From assembly GCA_020438665.1 (NCBI GenBank), contig JAGQUE010000069.1, positions 1,629 through 17,850 on the forward strand: DNA of 16,222 nucleotides, in the 5' to 3' direction. This document shows, one piece after another, positions 1-7,256 of this stretch. Under the pieces are notes generated by a model. The model was not told the DNA's origin, made no database searches, and saw only the letters and a list, made by a program, of their open reading frames with translations. A program made the translations under genes and the position numbers. Source of the stretch: Nocardioidaceae bacterium (GTDB taxonomy: Bacteria; Actinomycetota; Actinomycetes; Propionibacteriales; Nocardioidaceae). Each line of letters opens with the position of its first letter. Positions within the stretch are counted from its first letter, which is position 1.

Positions 1-185
1 AGGGTCACGAAGTCGTCGATCGGGCCGTCATAGCCAGGCTCCTCGTGGCTGCCGATATAGATGGTCTCCCAGGTCAGGCAGGAGACGTCGTCCATGGCCT
101 GCGCGGGCGCTGCAGTGACGACGGCGCCGCCGAGACCGGCGGCGAGGAGGGACAGGGCGGGCAGGATGCGTGCGATGGGTTTCAT
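1..185 (-). CDS. Secreted protein of unknown function, N-terminal part only
   Basis: Only the first 61 codons lie in the window; the gene runs off the left edge. The N-terminus is a clear Sec signal peptide: Lys2 and Arg5, a hydrophobic stretch rich in Leu, Ala and Gly at about residues 7-25, and a likely cut after the AQA at residues 28-30. The mature part begins MDDVSCLTWETIYIGSHEEP and contains one Cys; I do not recognise a family. The ATG at 185 has GGGGGA almost touching it. An in-frame ATG at 194 would add three residues and has no better ribosome site. It lies 51 bases downstream of the flavin oxidase on the same strand, so it could be the last gene of that operon, but a small hairpin sits between them and no functional link is evident. 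Confidence 0.6.
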   Translation of the reverse strand, partial: MKPIARILPALSLLAAGLGGAVVTAAPAQAMDDVSCLTWETIYIGSHEEPGYDGPIDDFVT

Positions 186-220
186 GTCCCCCATGAGGTG
201 GCGTGATCGTGTCAGATACG

Positions 221-233
221 GCCGGATACCGGC
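221..233 (-). terminator. Short hairpin just after the oxidase stop, possible weak terminator
   Basis: On the minus strand GCCGG-TAT-CCGGC forms a perfect 5-bp stem with a 3-base loop, starting three bases after the oxidase stop codon. No T-run follows, so intrinsic termination is doubtful. It may only mark the 3' end of the transporter/oxidase operon or be chance in G+C-rich DNA. Confidence 0.3.
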
Positions 234-236
234 ATC

Positions 237-1397
237 TCACACCATCCAGGTCGGCTCGAAGCCGGGGTCGGTGAGTCCCGGCCGGTCGAAGCCGAACGCA
301 CTGATGTCGGAGGATGTCCTGCCATCGACGGCGAGGTCGGCCAGGATGCGTCCGAAGGTGGGCGCGAACTTGAACCCATGGGCGGCGCCGAGACCCACGT
401 GGACACGCGGGTGTCCCGGCACGGAGGCGAGCACGAAGTCACGGTCGGGGGTCAGCGTGTAGTGGCAGCGCTTGGAGCGCACCACCTCACCGGAGCCCGG
501 GAGCATCGTCCTCATGTGCTCGGCGAGCAGGTCCTGCATGCCGCGGTCGGGGTCGAAGCCCCGCCGGTCGGGATCGACCGGCGGCCCGCCACAGTCCTGG
601 GCGGCCTTGACGGTGGACTCGCCATAACAGGGGAAGCCATAGAAGGACGGCTTGTCCATCCAGATCCACAGCGGCAGCGCGCCGGGCCCGAACGTGGCGG
701 GATCGGCAGGTCCGAAGTAGGTGACCTGCTCCAACGTCGTCGTGAGCGGGATGGACACCCCCATGCCGGCGAGCACGTGGTTGGTCCACGCGTCGGCGCA
801 GACGACCACACCCGAGCAGGAGTACGTCGTCCCGCCTGCCGTCACCTCGACCGAAGTGCCGAGGTCACGCACCCCCGTCACCGGCGTCGAGTCCCGGAGC
901 ACGCCGCCGTCGGCGACGGCGAGCCGTTGCATCGCTGCGGTGCCGCGGGCGGCCGGGACGATCGCGCCGCGGGCCTGGAACAGCGACGTGGTCCCCTCGG
1001 GCAGCGAGAACTGCGGCCACCGCTCGGCGACCTGCTCGACCGACAGCAGCTCGTGGTCGATGCCGACCGCGGTCAGCGACGCGGTGTAGTCGGCCAGCCC
1101 GATCGCCGGGTCGGGCGGGAAGATGTCGAGACCGCCGACCACGGTCACGAACGACTCCCCCGCCGCCTGCTCCAGCGCGGCCCAGTCGTCGTAGGCCTCC
1201 TGGGTCAGCCGGACATAGGCGGGCGTGTGATAGCTGTGGCGCAGGATTCGGCTGGTGTCGTGGGAGGCGCCGCGGTCGTGGCCGAGCGGGAACTGTTCGA
1301 AGCCGACCACCGAGAGCCCACGCGCCGCGAGCTCGTGGGCCGCCGCCGAGCCGAGCGCGCCGAGCCCGACCACGGCGACGTCACAGGTCTCCGTCAT
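237..1397 (-). CDS. FAD-dependent amine oxidase, monomeric sarcosine oxidase / N-methyltryptophan oxidase family
   Basis: Length is 386 aa, usual for this family. Residues 7-36 are the ADP-binding fold (VAVVGLGALGSAAA, then E34 for the ribose). ASHDTSRILRHSY at 44-56 matches the family's second flavin/substrate motif, with R50 and R53 at the positions of the two conserved arginines. C311 in KRCHYTLTPDRDF aligns with the cysteine that binds FAD covalently in sarcosine oxidase. K264 aligns with the oxygen-activating lysine, and K343 in AHGFKF with the substrate-carboxylate lysine. The family oxidises N-methyl amino acids to the amino acid, formaldehyde and H2O2. By my hand alignment the active-site histidine that follows the lysine by four residues is Asp (D268) here, so sarcosine need not be the substrate. 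The start ATG overlaps the upstream ATPase stop as ATGA and has GGAGG 7 bases upstream. It is the last gene of the transporter operon, which suggests it acts on the imported compound. Confidence 0.88.
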   Translation of the reverse strand: MTETCDVAVVGLGALGSAAAHELAARGLSVVGFEQFPLGHDRGASHDTSRILRHSYHTPAYVRLTQEAYDDWAALEQAAGESFVTVVGGLDIFPPDPAIGLADYTASLTAVGIDHELLSVEQVAERWPQFSLPEGTTSLFQARGAIVPAARGTAAMQRLAVADGGVLRDSTPVTGVRDLGTSVEVTAGGTTYSCSGVVVCADAWTNHVLAGMGVSIPLTTTLEQVTYFGPADPATFGPGALPLWIWMDKPSFYGFPCYGESTVKAAQDCGGPPVDPDRRGFDPDRGMQDLLAEHMRTMLPGSGEVVRSKRCHYTLTPDRDFVLASVPGHPRVHVGLGAAHGFKFAPTFGRILADLAVDGRTSSDISAFGFDRPGLTDPGFEPTWMV

Positions 1398-2440
1398 ACG
1401 AGGTCCTCCGTGGGGACGCGAGTCGGCAGGTGGCAAGCCACATGGTGGCCCTCGACAGCCTGCGTGACGATCGGCAGGTCGGTCCCGCGGCACTCGTCGG
1501 CCACCCCGGCGGACTCCGCGAAGCCGGCCTGGAGCGCCGGACAGCGTGGGTGGAAGCGGCAGCCGCCAGGGATGCGGGTCGGGTCGGGTATCTCGCCGGT
1601 GAGGACGACCGGCGCCAGCCGGTCGATCTCGGGAACGACCGAGAGCAGGGCCTGGGTGTAGGGGTGCTTGGGCCGGGCCAGGACCTCCTCGGTCGGCCCG
1701 GCCTCGACGACCCGGCCGAGATACATCACCGCGATCCGGTCGGCGATGTTCCAGGCCAGCCCGAGGTCGTGGGTGACCACGAGGACGCCGAGCCCCATCT
1801 CCTGGCGCAGTCGGAGCAGCAGCGCCAGGATCTCGCCTCGGATGGAGGCGTCCAGCGAGGACACCGGCTCGTCGGCGATGATCAGGTCCGGCTGGAGAGC
1901 GAGCGCGCCGGCGATGAGGACGCGCTGGCGCTGGCCCCCGGAGAGCTCGTAGGGGTAGCGCAGGAACAGCGACTCGGGCGGTCTCAGGCCTGCGGCCGAC
2001 AGCGCCGCCGCGACCTGCTCAGTCTCGCTGCGCCCCAGGGGGTCGGTGGTGTCAAGACCGTGGAGCCGGATGCCCTCGGCGACCGACTCATAGACGGTGT
2101 GGCGCGGGTTGAGAGACGACGAAGCGTCCTGGAGCACCATCTGCACCCGTCGGCGCAGACGCCGCAGACCGGTGATCGAGTAGTCGAGCGGGCTGCCGGT
2201 GAACCGGACCTCACCGGCGGTCGGGCGCTCGAGGCCGATCATCGTGCGCGCCAGCGTGGTCTTACCCGAACCCGACTCGCCGACCAGCGCGAGCACCTCC
2301 CCGCGACGCACCTGCACGTCGACCCCGTCCAGCGCACGCGCGACGGCGCCGGTGCGGGTGGTGAACTCGACGACCAGCCCCTGGGCCTCCAGGGTGCCCT
2401 CGTCCTGGGCTGGGACGGTGGTGACGTCGGGATCGGTCAT
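1394..2440 (-). CDS. Peptide/nickel-type ABC transporter ATP-binding protein (DppF/OppF-like)
   Basis: This 348-aa ATPase energises the permease pair encoded upstream. Visible motifs: Walker A GESGSGKTT at 54-62, Q-loop Q104, signature LSGGQRQRV at 166-174, Walker B LIIADEP at 186-192 followed by the D-loop SSLD, and switch histidine H224 in VVTHD. The C-terminal extension with IPGGCRFHPRCP is the cysteine-containing segment typical of oligopeptide/dipeptide transporter ATPases. Its ATG overlaps the DppD-like stop (ATGA) and GAGGGGAG lies 6 bases before it; its own stop overlaps the oxidase start in the same way. It is the second of two ATPases, the usual heterodimer for this transporter class. 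Substrate specificity cannot be read from the ATPase. Confidence 0.95.
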   Translation of the reverse strand: MTDPDVTTVPAQDEGTLEAQGLVVEFTTRTGAVARALDGVDVQVRRGEVLALVGESGSGKTTLARTMIGLERPTAGEVRFTGSPLDYSITGLRRLRRRVQMVLQDASSSLNPRHTVYESVAEGIRLHGLDTTDPLGRSETEQVAAALSAAGLRPPESLFLRYPYELSGGQRQRVLIAGALALQPDLIIADEPVSSLDASIRGEILALLLRLRQEMGLGVLVVTHDLGLAWNIADRIAVMYLGRVVEAGPTEEVLARPKHPYTQALLSVVPEIDRLAPVVLTGEIPDPTRIPGGCRFHPRCPALQAGFAESAGVADECRGTDLPIVTQAVEGHHVACHLPTRVPTEDLV

Positions 2441-3426
2441 TGTGGGCTCCCCTCGCCGATGCGGAAGCAGGCGGCCTGCCGGTCCGGCCCGTGGAGGTCG
2501 AGCGGCGGCACGGACGCCGTGCAGGACTCGACCGCTCGCGGGCAGCGCGGCGCGAAGGCACAGCCGGGCGGCAGGTCGGCAGGGTCCGGGGGGTCGCCCG
2601 GCAGACCGGCCGGCGCGAAGCGAGCCAGGGGGTCACCGACCTTGGGGAACGCCGCGGACAGCGCACCCGCATAGGGGTGTAGCGGCCGGCCGAAGACATC
2701 GGCGGCGGGACCCGTCTCGACGACGCGGCCGGCGTACATCACCACGATCCGGTCGCAGAGGTCGCCGAGGACCGACAGGTCGTGGCTGATGATGAGCATG
2801 CCGACACCCAGGTCGCGGACCAGATCGCGCAGCACGTCGAGCACCTGGGCCTGGACCATCACGTCGAGCGCCGTGGTCGGCTCGTCCGCGACGACCAGGG
2901 AGGGCCGGCACGCCAGGGCCATCGCGATCATGACCCGCTGCTTCTGACCACCCGACAGCTGGTGGGGATAGGCCGCGGCTCGCTGCCGCGGGAGGCCGAC
3001 CTGTTCGAGCAGCTCGCCGACCCGCTCGACCACCTGGGACTCGGAGAGGTCGGGCTCGTGGGTGGTGATGGCCTCGCCGATCTGCTGGCTGATGCGGTGG
3101 ACCGGATTGAGGGAGTGCAGGGCACCCTGGAAGACGATGGAGGCACCAGCCCAGCGCAGGACGCGCAGATCGCCCCAGCGCATGGTCAGCACGTCGGCCC
3201 CTTCGAACAGGACCTCCCCCGTCACCGTCGCGCTGGCCGGCTGGAGGCGCAGGATCGTGCTGGCGAGCGAGGACTTGCCGCACCCCGACTCGCCTGCCAG
3301 CCCGACGATCTCGCCGCGGCCGACGGCCAGGCTGACGTGCCGCACCGCCGGCACGTCGCGACCACCGGCGCGGTAGGTGACGCTCACGTCGCGAAGCTCG
3401 AGCAGCTGAGTCGACTCGTCACTCAT
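2437..3426 (-). CDS. Peptide/nickel-type ABC transporter ATP-binding protein (DppD/OppD-like)
   Basis: The protein is 329 aa, starting MSDESTQLLE. Motifs: Walker A GESGCGKSS at 45-53, Q-loop Q100, signature LSGGQKQRV at 157-165, Walker B LVVADEP at 177-183 with D-loop TALD, and switch histidine H215 in IISHD. The C-terminal oligopeptide-transporter extension contains PPGCAFAPRCPRA. The reading frame stays open for over 350 codons upstream, but that part is the shadow of the DppC gene. The ATG at 3426 shares one base with the DppC stop (TGATG) and has GAGG 6 bases upstream, which fixes the start. It pairs with the DppF-like ATPase encoded immediately downstream. Confidence 0.95.
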   Translation of the reverse strand: MSDESTQLLELRDVSVTYRAGGRDVPAVRHVSLAVGRGEIVGLAGESGCGKSSLASTILRLQPASATVTGEVLFEGADVLTMRWGDLRVLRWAGASIVFQGALHSLNPVHRISQQIGEAITTHEPDLSESQVVERVGELLEQVGLPRQRAAAYPHQLSGGQKQRVMIAMALACRPSLVVADEPTTALDVMVQAQVLDVLRDLVRDLGVGMLIISHDLSVLGDLCDRIVVMYAGRVVETGPAADVFGRPLHPYAGALSAAFPKVGDPLARFAPAGLPGDPPDPADLPPGCAFAPRCPRAVESCTASVPPLDLHGPDRQAACFRIGEGSPQ

Positions 3427-4343
3427 CAGCGACCTCGCAGACGCGGGTTGAGCACCTCTTCGAGGGCGCGGCCGATCAGGGTGAACGACAACACGACCAC
3501 GACGACGCAGATGCCTGGGGGCAAGAAGAACCACCACGACCCGGTGGTGATCGCGCCCACCGTGTAGGCCTCGTCCAGCATCGTCCCCCACGAGACCCGG
3601 GTAGGGTCGCCCAGGCCGAGGAAGCTCAGGGTCGTCTCGCTGAGGATGGCACCCGCCACGGTCAACGTGGTGTTGGCAAAGACCATCGGCATCACGTTGG
3701 GCAGGATGTGACGGCCGATCTGATGGGCGCGTCCGGCGCCCAGGACACGCGCCCTCTCGAGGTAGGGGCGCTCCTTGATGGAGAGGGTCTGGGCGCGGAT
3801 CAGCAGCGCGGTGGCCGGCCAGGAGGTCACGCCGATCACGAGCGCGATGTTGAACAGCGAACGGCCCAGCACCGTGGCGAGCACGATCGCCAGGGGCAGG
3901 AAGGGAATGACCAGGAACCATTCGGTGAGGCGGTACAGGACCGATCCCAGCCAGCCGGTGAAGTAGCCCGAGAGCAGCCCGAGCAGTGTGCCGATCACCA
4001 TCGAGATGAGGGTCGCGAGCAGGCCCACGAACAGCGAGATTCGGCTTCCCCAGATGAGCAGTGTCAGCACCGACCGACCGTTCTCGTCCGTTCCGAGCCA
4101 GAACTGCGACGAGGGAGGGTCGAGCACGCCTCCGGTGGCCTGGGTCACCGACAGGCCGTCGGAGCTGGCCAGGAGCGGAGCGGCCAACGCGATGACCACG
4201 AACGTGAGCATGACGCACAGCCCGACCATGCCGGCCCGGTGACGGCGGAACTCGCGCCACCCTCGTGACAGCGACGCCCGGCGGCGCCGCCAGGTCAGCT
4301 GTCGGGTCGTGAGCGTGTTGGCCGGCGAGGTCGTCGTTGTCAT
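3426..4343 (-). CDS. Peptide/nickel-type ABC transporter permease (DppC/OppC-like)
   Basis: A 305-aa inner-membrane permease subunit. A basic N-terminus (RRRRASLSRGWREFRRHR, about 19-36) precedes the first membrane segment at about 38-59. FWLGTDENGRSVL at 81-93 is the LGTDxxGR motif characteristic of DppC-type permeases. The main transmembrane domain spans about 95-295. The cytoplasmic coupling loop lies at about 193-216 (ERARVLGA...RHILPN), where the ATPases dock. The ATG overlaps the DppB stop as ATGA, with GAGG 8 bases upstream. The longer upstream reading frame belongs to the DppB region. It forms the translocation channel with the DppB-like subunit. Confidence 0.94.
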   Translation of the reverse strand: MTTTTSPANTLTTRQLTWRRRRASLSRGWREFRRHRAGMVGLCVMLTFVVIALAAPLLASSDGLSVTQATGGVLDPPSSQFWLGTDENGRSVLTLLIWGSRISLFVGLLATLISMVIGTLLGLLSGYFTGWLGSVLYRLTEWFLVIPFLPLAIVLATVLGRSLFNIALVIGVTSWPATALLIRAQTLSIKERPYLERARVLGAGRAHQIGRHILPNVMPMVFANTTLTVAGAILSETTLSFLGLGDPTRVSWGTMLDEAYTVGAITTGSWWFFLPPGICVVVVVLSFTLIGRALEEVLNPRLRGR

Positions 4344-5389
4344 GAGCGCACCCTCGGGTCGAGCAGACCATAGAGCAGGTTGGCCGCGAGGTTGGCGAAG
4401 ATGACCGCTCCGGACGCCACGAGGAAGGTCCCTTGGAGCACCCAGTAGTCGGGGGTCTGCAGGGCCTCGGTCGACAGGAGTCCGAGCCCCGGGATTGAGA
4501 AGACGGTCTCGATGGTGATGGCACCGCCGACCACGAACCCGAGGTTCAAGGCGATGACCGTGGTGGAGGGCAGCAGTGCGTTGCGCACGGCGTGCCGGTT
4601 GCGGACCTGGATGTCGCGCAGTCCCTTGGCGCGCGCGGTGACCAGGTAGTCCTCCCCCACCTCGTCGAGCACCGAGGCCCGCATGATGAGGGAGTACTCC
4701 GCGAGATAGGCCAGGGTCAGCGTGATCACGGGCAGCGCCAGATGCCAGGCGGTGTCGAGTCCCGCGGCGAGGAAACCCGACCCCACGTCGGTGGAGTGCA
4801 GGCCACCCGTCGGGAACAGCCCCGGGATGGGCCCGATCCCGACCGCGAACACCGCGATCAGGACCAGCCCCAGCCACCACTCGGGCATCGAGTAGAGCAC
4901 CAGCGCGCCACCGGTCGTGGAGCGGTCGAAGAAGGTGTCACGCTTCCAGGCCTGGTTGACGCCCATCCAGATCCCGATCAGGGTGGACAGGATCGTCGAT
5001 GTCCCCACCAGCAGGATGGTCGGCCACATCCGGTCCAAGATCAGCTCGGAGACCGGCACGTTGTACTTGATGGAGATCCCGAGGTCGCCCGTGACCGTGT
5101 TGTGCAGGAAGGTGAAGAACTGCTGCAGCAACGGCTCGTCGAGCCCGTGCGTCCGGTTGAACTCGGCGAGCTGCTCCGGTGTGGTGAATCGGCCACGCCC
5201 CAACGTGCGGGCCGGGTCACCGGGAAGCACCCGGAAGAGGAAGAAGTTCACCACCAGCATGAACATGAGGCTCCCAGCGGACCCGAGCACCTTGCCGCCG
5301 ACGTAGCGGCCATAGCTCTTGCGCCCGCGCGGGGCGCGGGGCGCGGCGCCGGTGGTCGGCGTCTCGCCGCCGACCACCGCCACGCTCAT
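4340..5389 (-). CDS. Peptide/nickel-type ABC transporter permease (DppB/OppB-like)
   Basis: A 349-aa permease subunit. The first membrane segment is at about 37-53, followed by FRVLPGDPART, the RxxPGDP motif that opens DppB-type permeases. Residues 68-120 form the usual extracytoplasmic domain (LDEPLLQQFFTFL...GDLGISIKYNVPV). Five more hydrophobic segments span about 123-340. The coupling loop is at about 248-274 (YLVTARAKGL...HAVRNALLP). I chose the ATG at 5389 because AGTGAGG lies 6 bases upstream and it starts 7 bases after the binding-protein stop. An in-frame GTG at 5410 would overlap that gene by 14 bases and add seven residues, without a visible ribosome site. Second gene of the operon. 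Confidence 0.92.
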   Translation of the reverse strand: MSVAVVGGETPTTGAAPRAPRGRKSYGRYVGGKVLGSAGSLMFMLVVNFFLFRVLPGDPARTLGRGRFTTPEQLAEFNRTHGLDEPLLQQFFTFLHNTVTGDLGISIKYNVPVSELILDRMWPTILLVGTSTILSTLIGIWMGVNQAWKRDTFFDRSTTGGALVLYSMPEWWLGLVLIAVFAVGIGPIPGLFPTGGLHSTDVGSGFLAAGLDTAWHLALPVITLTLAYLAEYSLIMRASVLDEVGEDYLVTARAKGLRDIQVRNRHAVRNALLPSTTVIALNLGFVVGGAITIETVFSIPGLGLLSTEALQTPDYWVLQGTFLVASGAVIFANLAANLLYGLLDPRVRS

Positions 5390-5396
5390 CGATGCC

Positions 5397-7229
5397 TCAC
5401 TCGCGGTCACCTGCGGTGCCGCGACGCCGCATCAGGACGAACCCACCGGCACCGAGCAGGACCAGGAGCACCACCCCGCCGCCGATCAGGACACCCGAGC
5501 CGACTCCGTTGTCCGCAGCCGCCTTCGTCGCCTGGGAGACGCCCTCCTGGCCGGCACACTGGTCTGCCTCGGCCGCCGGTCGCATGTTGAGGTAGTTGTA
5601 GACGCCGTACTGCAGGAGCATGATCCCGCCCGGGTCCGGCTGGGGGCGCAGGCAGACGAACCGGTCGCTGCGCCAGGCCTCACCGATCGATGAGTAGGCG
5701 GTGACCAGGTAGGGCGCGTCGAGGTAGAGCTGCTCCTGCATCTGCTTGACCAGGTCCTCGCGCTTGGACTTGTCGACCGTGATGCGCTGCTCGGCGTAGA
5801 GCGCGTCGTAGGTGTCCGAGCAGTACCACGAGTCCGACCAGTTGCCGCGCTGGCCGCAGGTCATGTAGGACAGCATCGAGTCAGGGTCCGGCTCGACGTA
5901 CCAGCCCCACTGGAACATGTCGAAGGTGCCCTCGAGGATCACGTCGGTCAGCTTGCTGGACTCGTAGGTCACGACCTTGCTGTCGATGCCCAGCTGGCCG
6001 AGCCACTCCTTGAAGTAGTTCATGGTGCTGAGGGACGTCGGCGAGTCCGTGCGGGCGGCCAGTCGCAAGGTGCCGATGGGAGTGCCGTCAGGCAGCGTCC
6101 GCTTTCCGTCGGAGCCGAGCGTGTAGCCGGCCTCATCGAGCAGCTGGCCCGCCTTGTCGAGGTCGAAGGTGAAGGCGACGTCGGCCGGCGGATCCCACCG
6201 GTAGCCGGTGTAGGCGGGCGGGATGATGGTCGTCCCCGGCTCGCCGGCGCCCTGGTAGGCCCGCTGGATCAGCTGGTCCCGGTCGATGGCGAAGCCGAGC
6301 GCGTAGCGGAACTTGGCGTCCAGCATCGCGGGGTTCGGATCCCCGATCGGCTCTCCGGTGTCCAGGTCGACCGACCCGGTGTTGAAGGCGATCTCGTCGA
6401 ACCCCGGTGAGTCCCCGTTGATCGCGGTGATCCCGTCCTGTCCCTGGAGCGCCTTCACTTGGATGGCGGAGATCCCCTCCACAAAGTCGACCTCGCCGGT
6501 CTTGAGCGCCGCGATGGCAGGGTCTTCGCTCTTGTAGACCCGGAAGACGACCTCGCCGATGTGTGGGGCGCCCTTCCAGTAGTCGGGGTTGGCCTCGAAG
6601 CGGTAGAGGTCACCGCCGGCCTTGCCCTCGACCAGCCGGAACGGTCCCGAACCCACCACAGGCTGGCCACCCGACGGCTCGTTGGCGTAGGTCTTGACGT
6701 CCTTCTCGGACACGTCCTTCCAGATGTGCTCCGGGACGATCGGGATGGGCAGGAGCGGCAGCACCGCATTGGGCTTCTTGGTCGTCAGCACCACGGTCTC
6801 GGCGTCCGGTGCGGTCACCGAGTCGACGCCCTTGAGGTAGGAGCCCCAGGTGGCCGCCTCGGGCCCGCCGTCCATGATGCGGTTGTAGGTGTAGGCGATA
6901 TCGGCGGCCGTGAGGTCCTCAGCGTCGGACCACGTCACGCCCGTGCGGATGTGGAAGGTCCAGGTGAGCCCGTCGGCCGAGGTGTCCCACGACGACGCGA
7001 GACCGGTGTTCTCCGGCTGCATGTCGTCCATCGAGTAGCCGATCATGTAGTCGTACATCAACGCCCACATCTCGAACGACTCGGCCTCGATGCCCAGGAA
7101 CGGGTTGAACGAGTCGGCCTCGTTCTGCAGGGCCACCGTGAAGGTCACCCCGTCGGCCGCACGGGCCGGCGCCGCCCCCAGCGCCAGAGCCGGGCCCAGG
7201 GACCCGAGCAGGAGTGCTGCTGCAGCCAC
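5397..7229 (-). CDS. Family-5 extracellular solute-binding protein with C-terminal membrane anchor
   Basis: About 610 aa. This is the receptor that captures substrate outside the cell for the DppBCDF-like transporter. VALQNEADSFNPF, then LASSWDTSADGLTWTFHIRT and GVTWSDAEDLTAADIAYTYNRI, are the standard opening motifs of SBP_bac_5 proteins. The hydrophobic h-region (AAAALLLGSLGPALALGAA) ends in APARA, a signal-peptidase I site. No lipobox cysteine is present. Instead the C-terminus has a membrane segment at about 580-600 followed by MRRRGTAGDRE, so the protein looks tethered by its C-terminus. The start is uncertain: the GTG at 7229 gives a signal peptide with no basic n-region, while GTGs at 7316 or 7325 give an arginine-rich n-region but overlap the divergent ptrB start. 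None has a clear ribosome site. First gene of the operon. Confidence 0.88.
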   Translation of the reverse strand: MAAAALLLGSLGPALALGAAPARAADGVTFTVALQNEADSFNPFLGIEAESFEMWALMYDYMIGYSMDDMQPENTGLASSWDTSADGLTWTFHIRTGVTWSDAEDLTAADIAYTYNRIMDGGPEAATWGSYLKGVDSVTAPDAETVVLTTKKPNAVLPLLPIPIVPEHIWKDVSEKDVKTYANEPSGGQPVVGSGPFRLVEGKAGGDLYRFEANPDYWKGAPHIGEVVFRVYKSEDPAIAALKTGEVDFVEGISAIQVKALQGQDGITAINGDSPGFDEIAFNTGSVDLDTGEPIGDPNPAMLDAKFRYALGFAIDRDQLIQRAYQGAGEPGTTIIPPAYTGYRWDPPADVAFTFDLDKAGQLLDEAGYTLGSDGKRTLPDGTPIGTLRLAARTDSPTSLSTMNYFKEWLGQLGIDSKVVTYESSKLTDVILEGTFDMFQWGWYVEPDPDSMLSYMTCGQRGNWSDSWYCSDTYDALYAEQRITVDKSKREDLVKQMQEQLYLDAPYLVTAYSSIGEAWRSDRFVCLRPQPDPGGIMLLQYGVYNYLNMRPAAEADQCAGQEGVSQATKAAADNGVGSGVLIGGGVVLLVLLGAGGFVLMRRRGTAGDRE

Positions 7230-7243
7230 CCACCGGGCCCGGG

Positions 7244-7256
7244 TACGTTGACGCCC
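7244..7256 (+). promoter_or_regulatory. Possible leaderless -10 element of ptrB
   Basis: TACGTT (7244-7249, matching TAnnnT) ends 7 bases before the GTG at 7257, the spacing expected when transcription starts at the first base of the start codon. No Shine-Dalgarno sequence precedes that GTG, which fits a leaderless mRNA. No convincing -35 box is visible at the expected distance, so this rests on the -10 alone. Confidence 0.3.

Noticed and set aside
378..1661. 427-codon plus-strand open frame across the oxidase and ATPase genes
   Set aside because: It crosses two well-supported minus-strand genes, is rich in Arg, Gly and His and matches no family; it is a shadow.
3427..4524. Upstream extension of the DppD-like frame
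   Set aside because: The translation before MSDESTQ is low-complexity and antisense-like and overlaps the DppC gene. The motif-bearing protein starts at the TGATG junction at 3426.
5390..5410. GTG at 5410 as start of the DppB-like permease
   Set aside because: No ribosome site precedes it, whereas AGTGAGG is correctly placed before the ATG at 5389. It remains possible.
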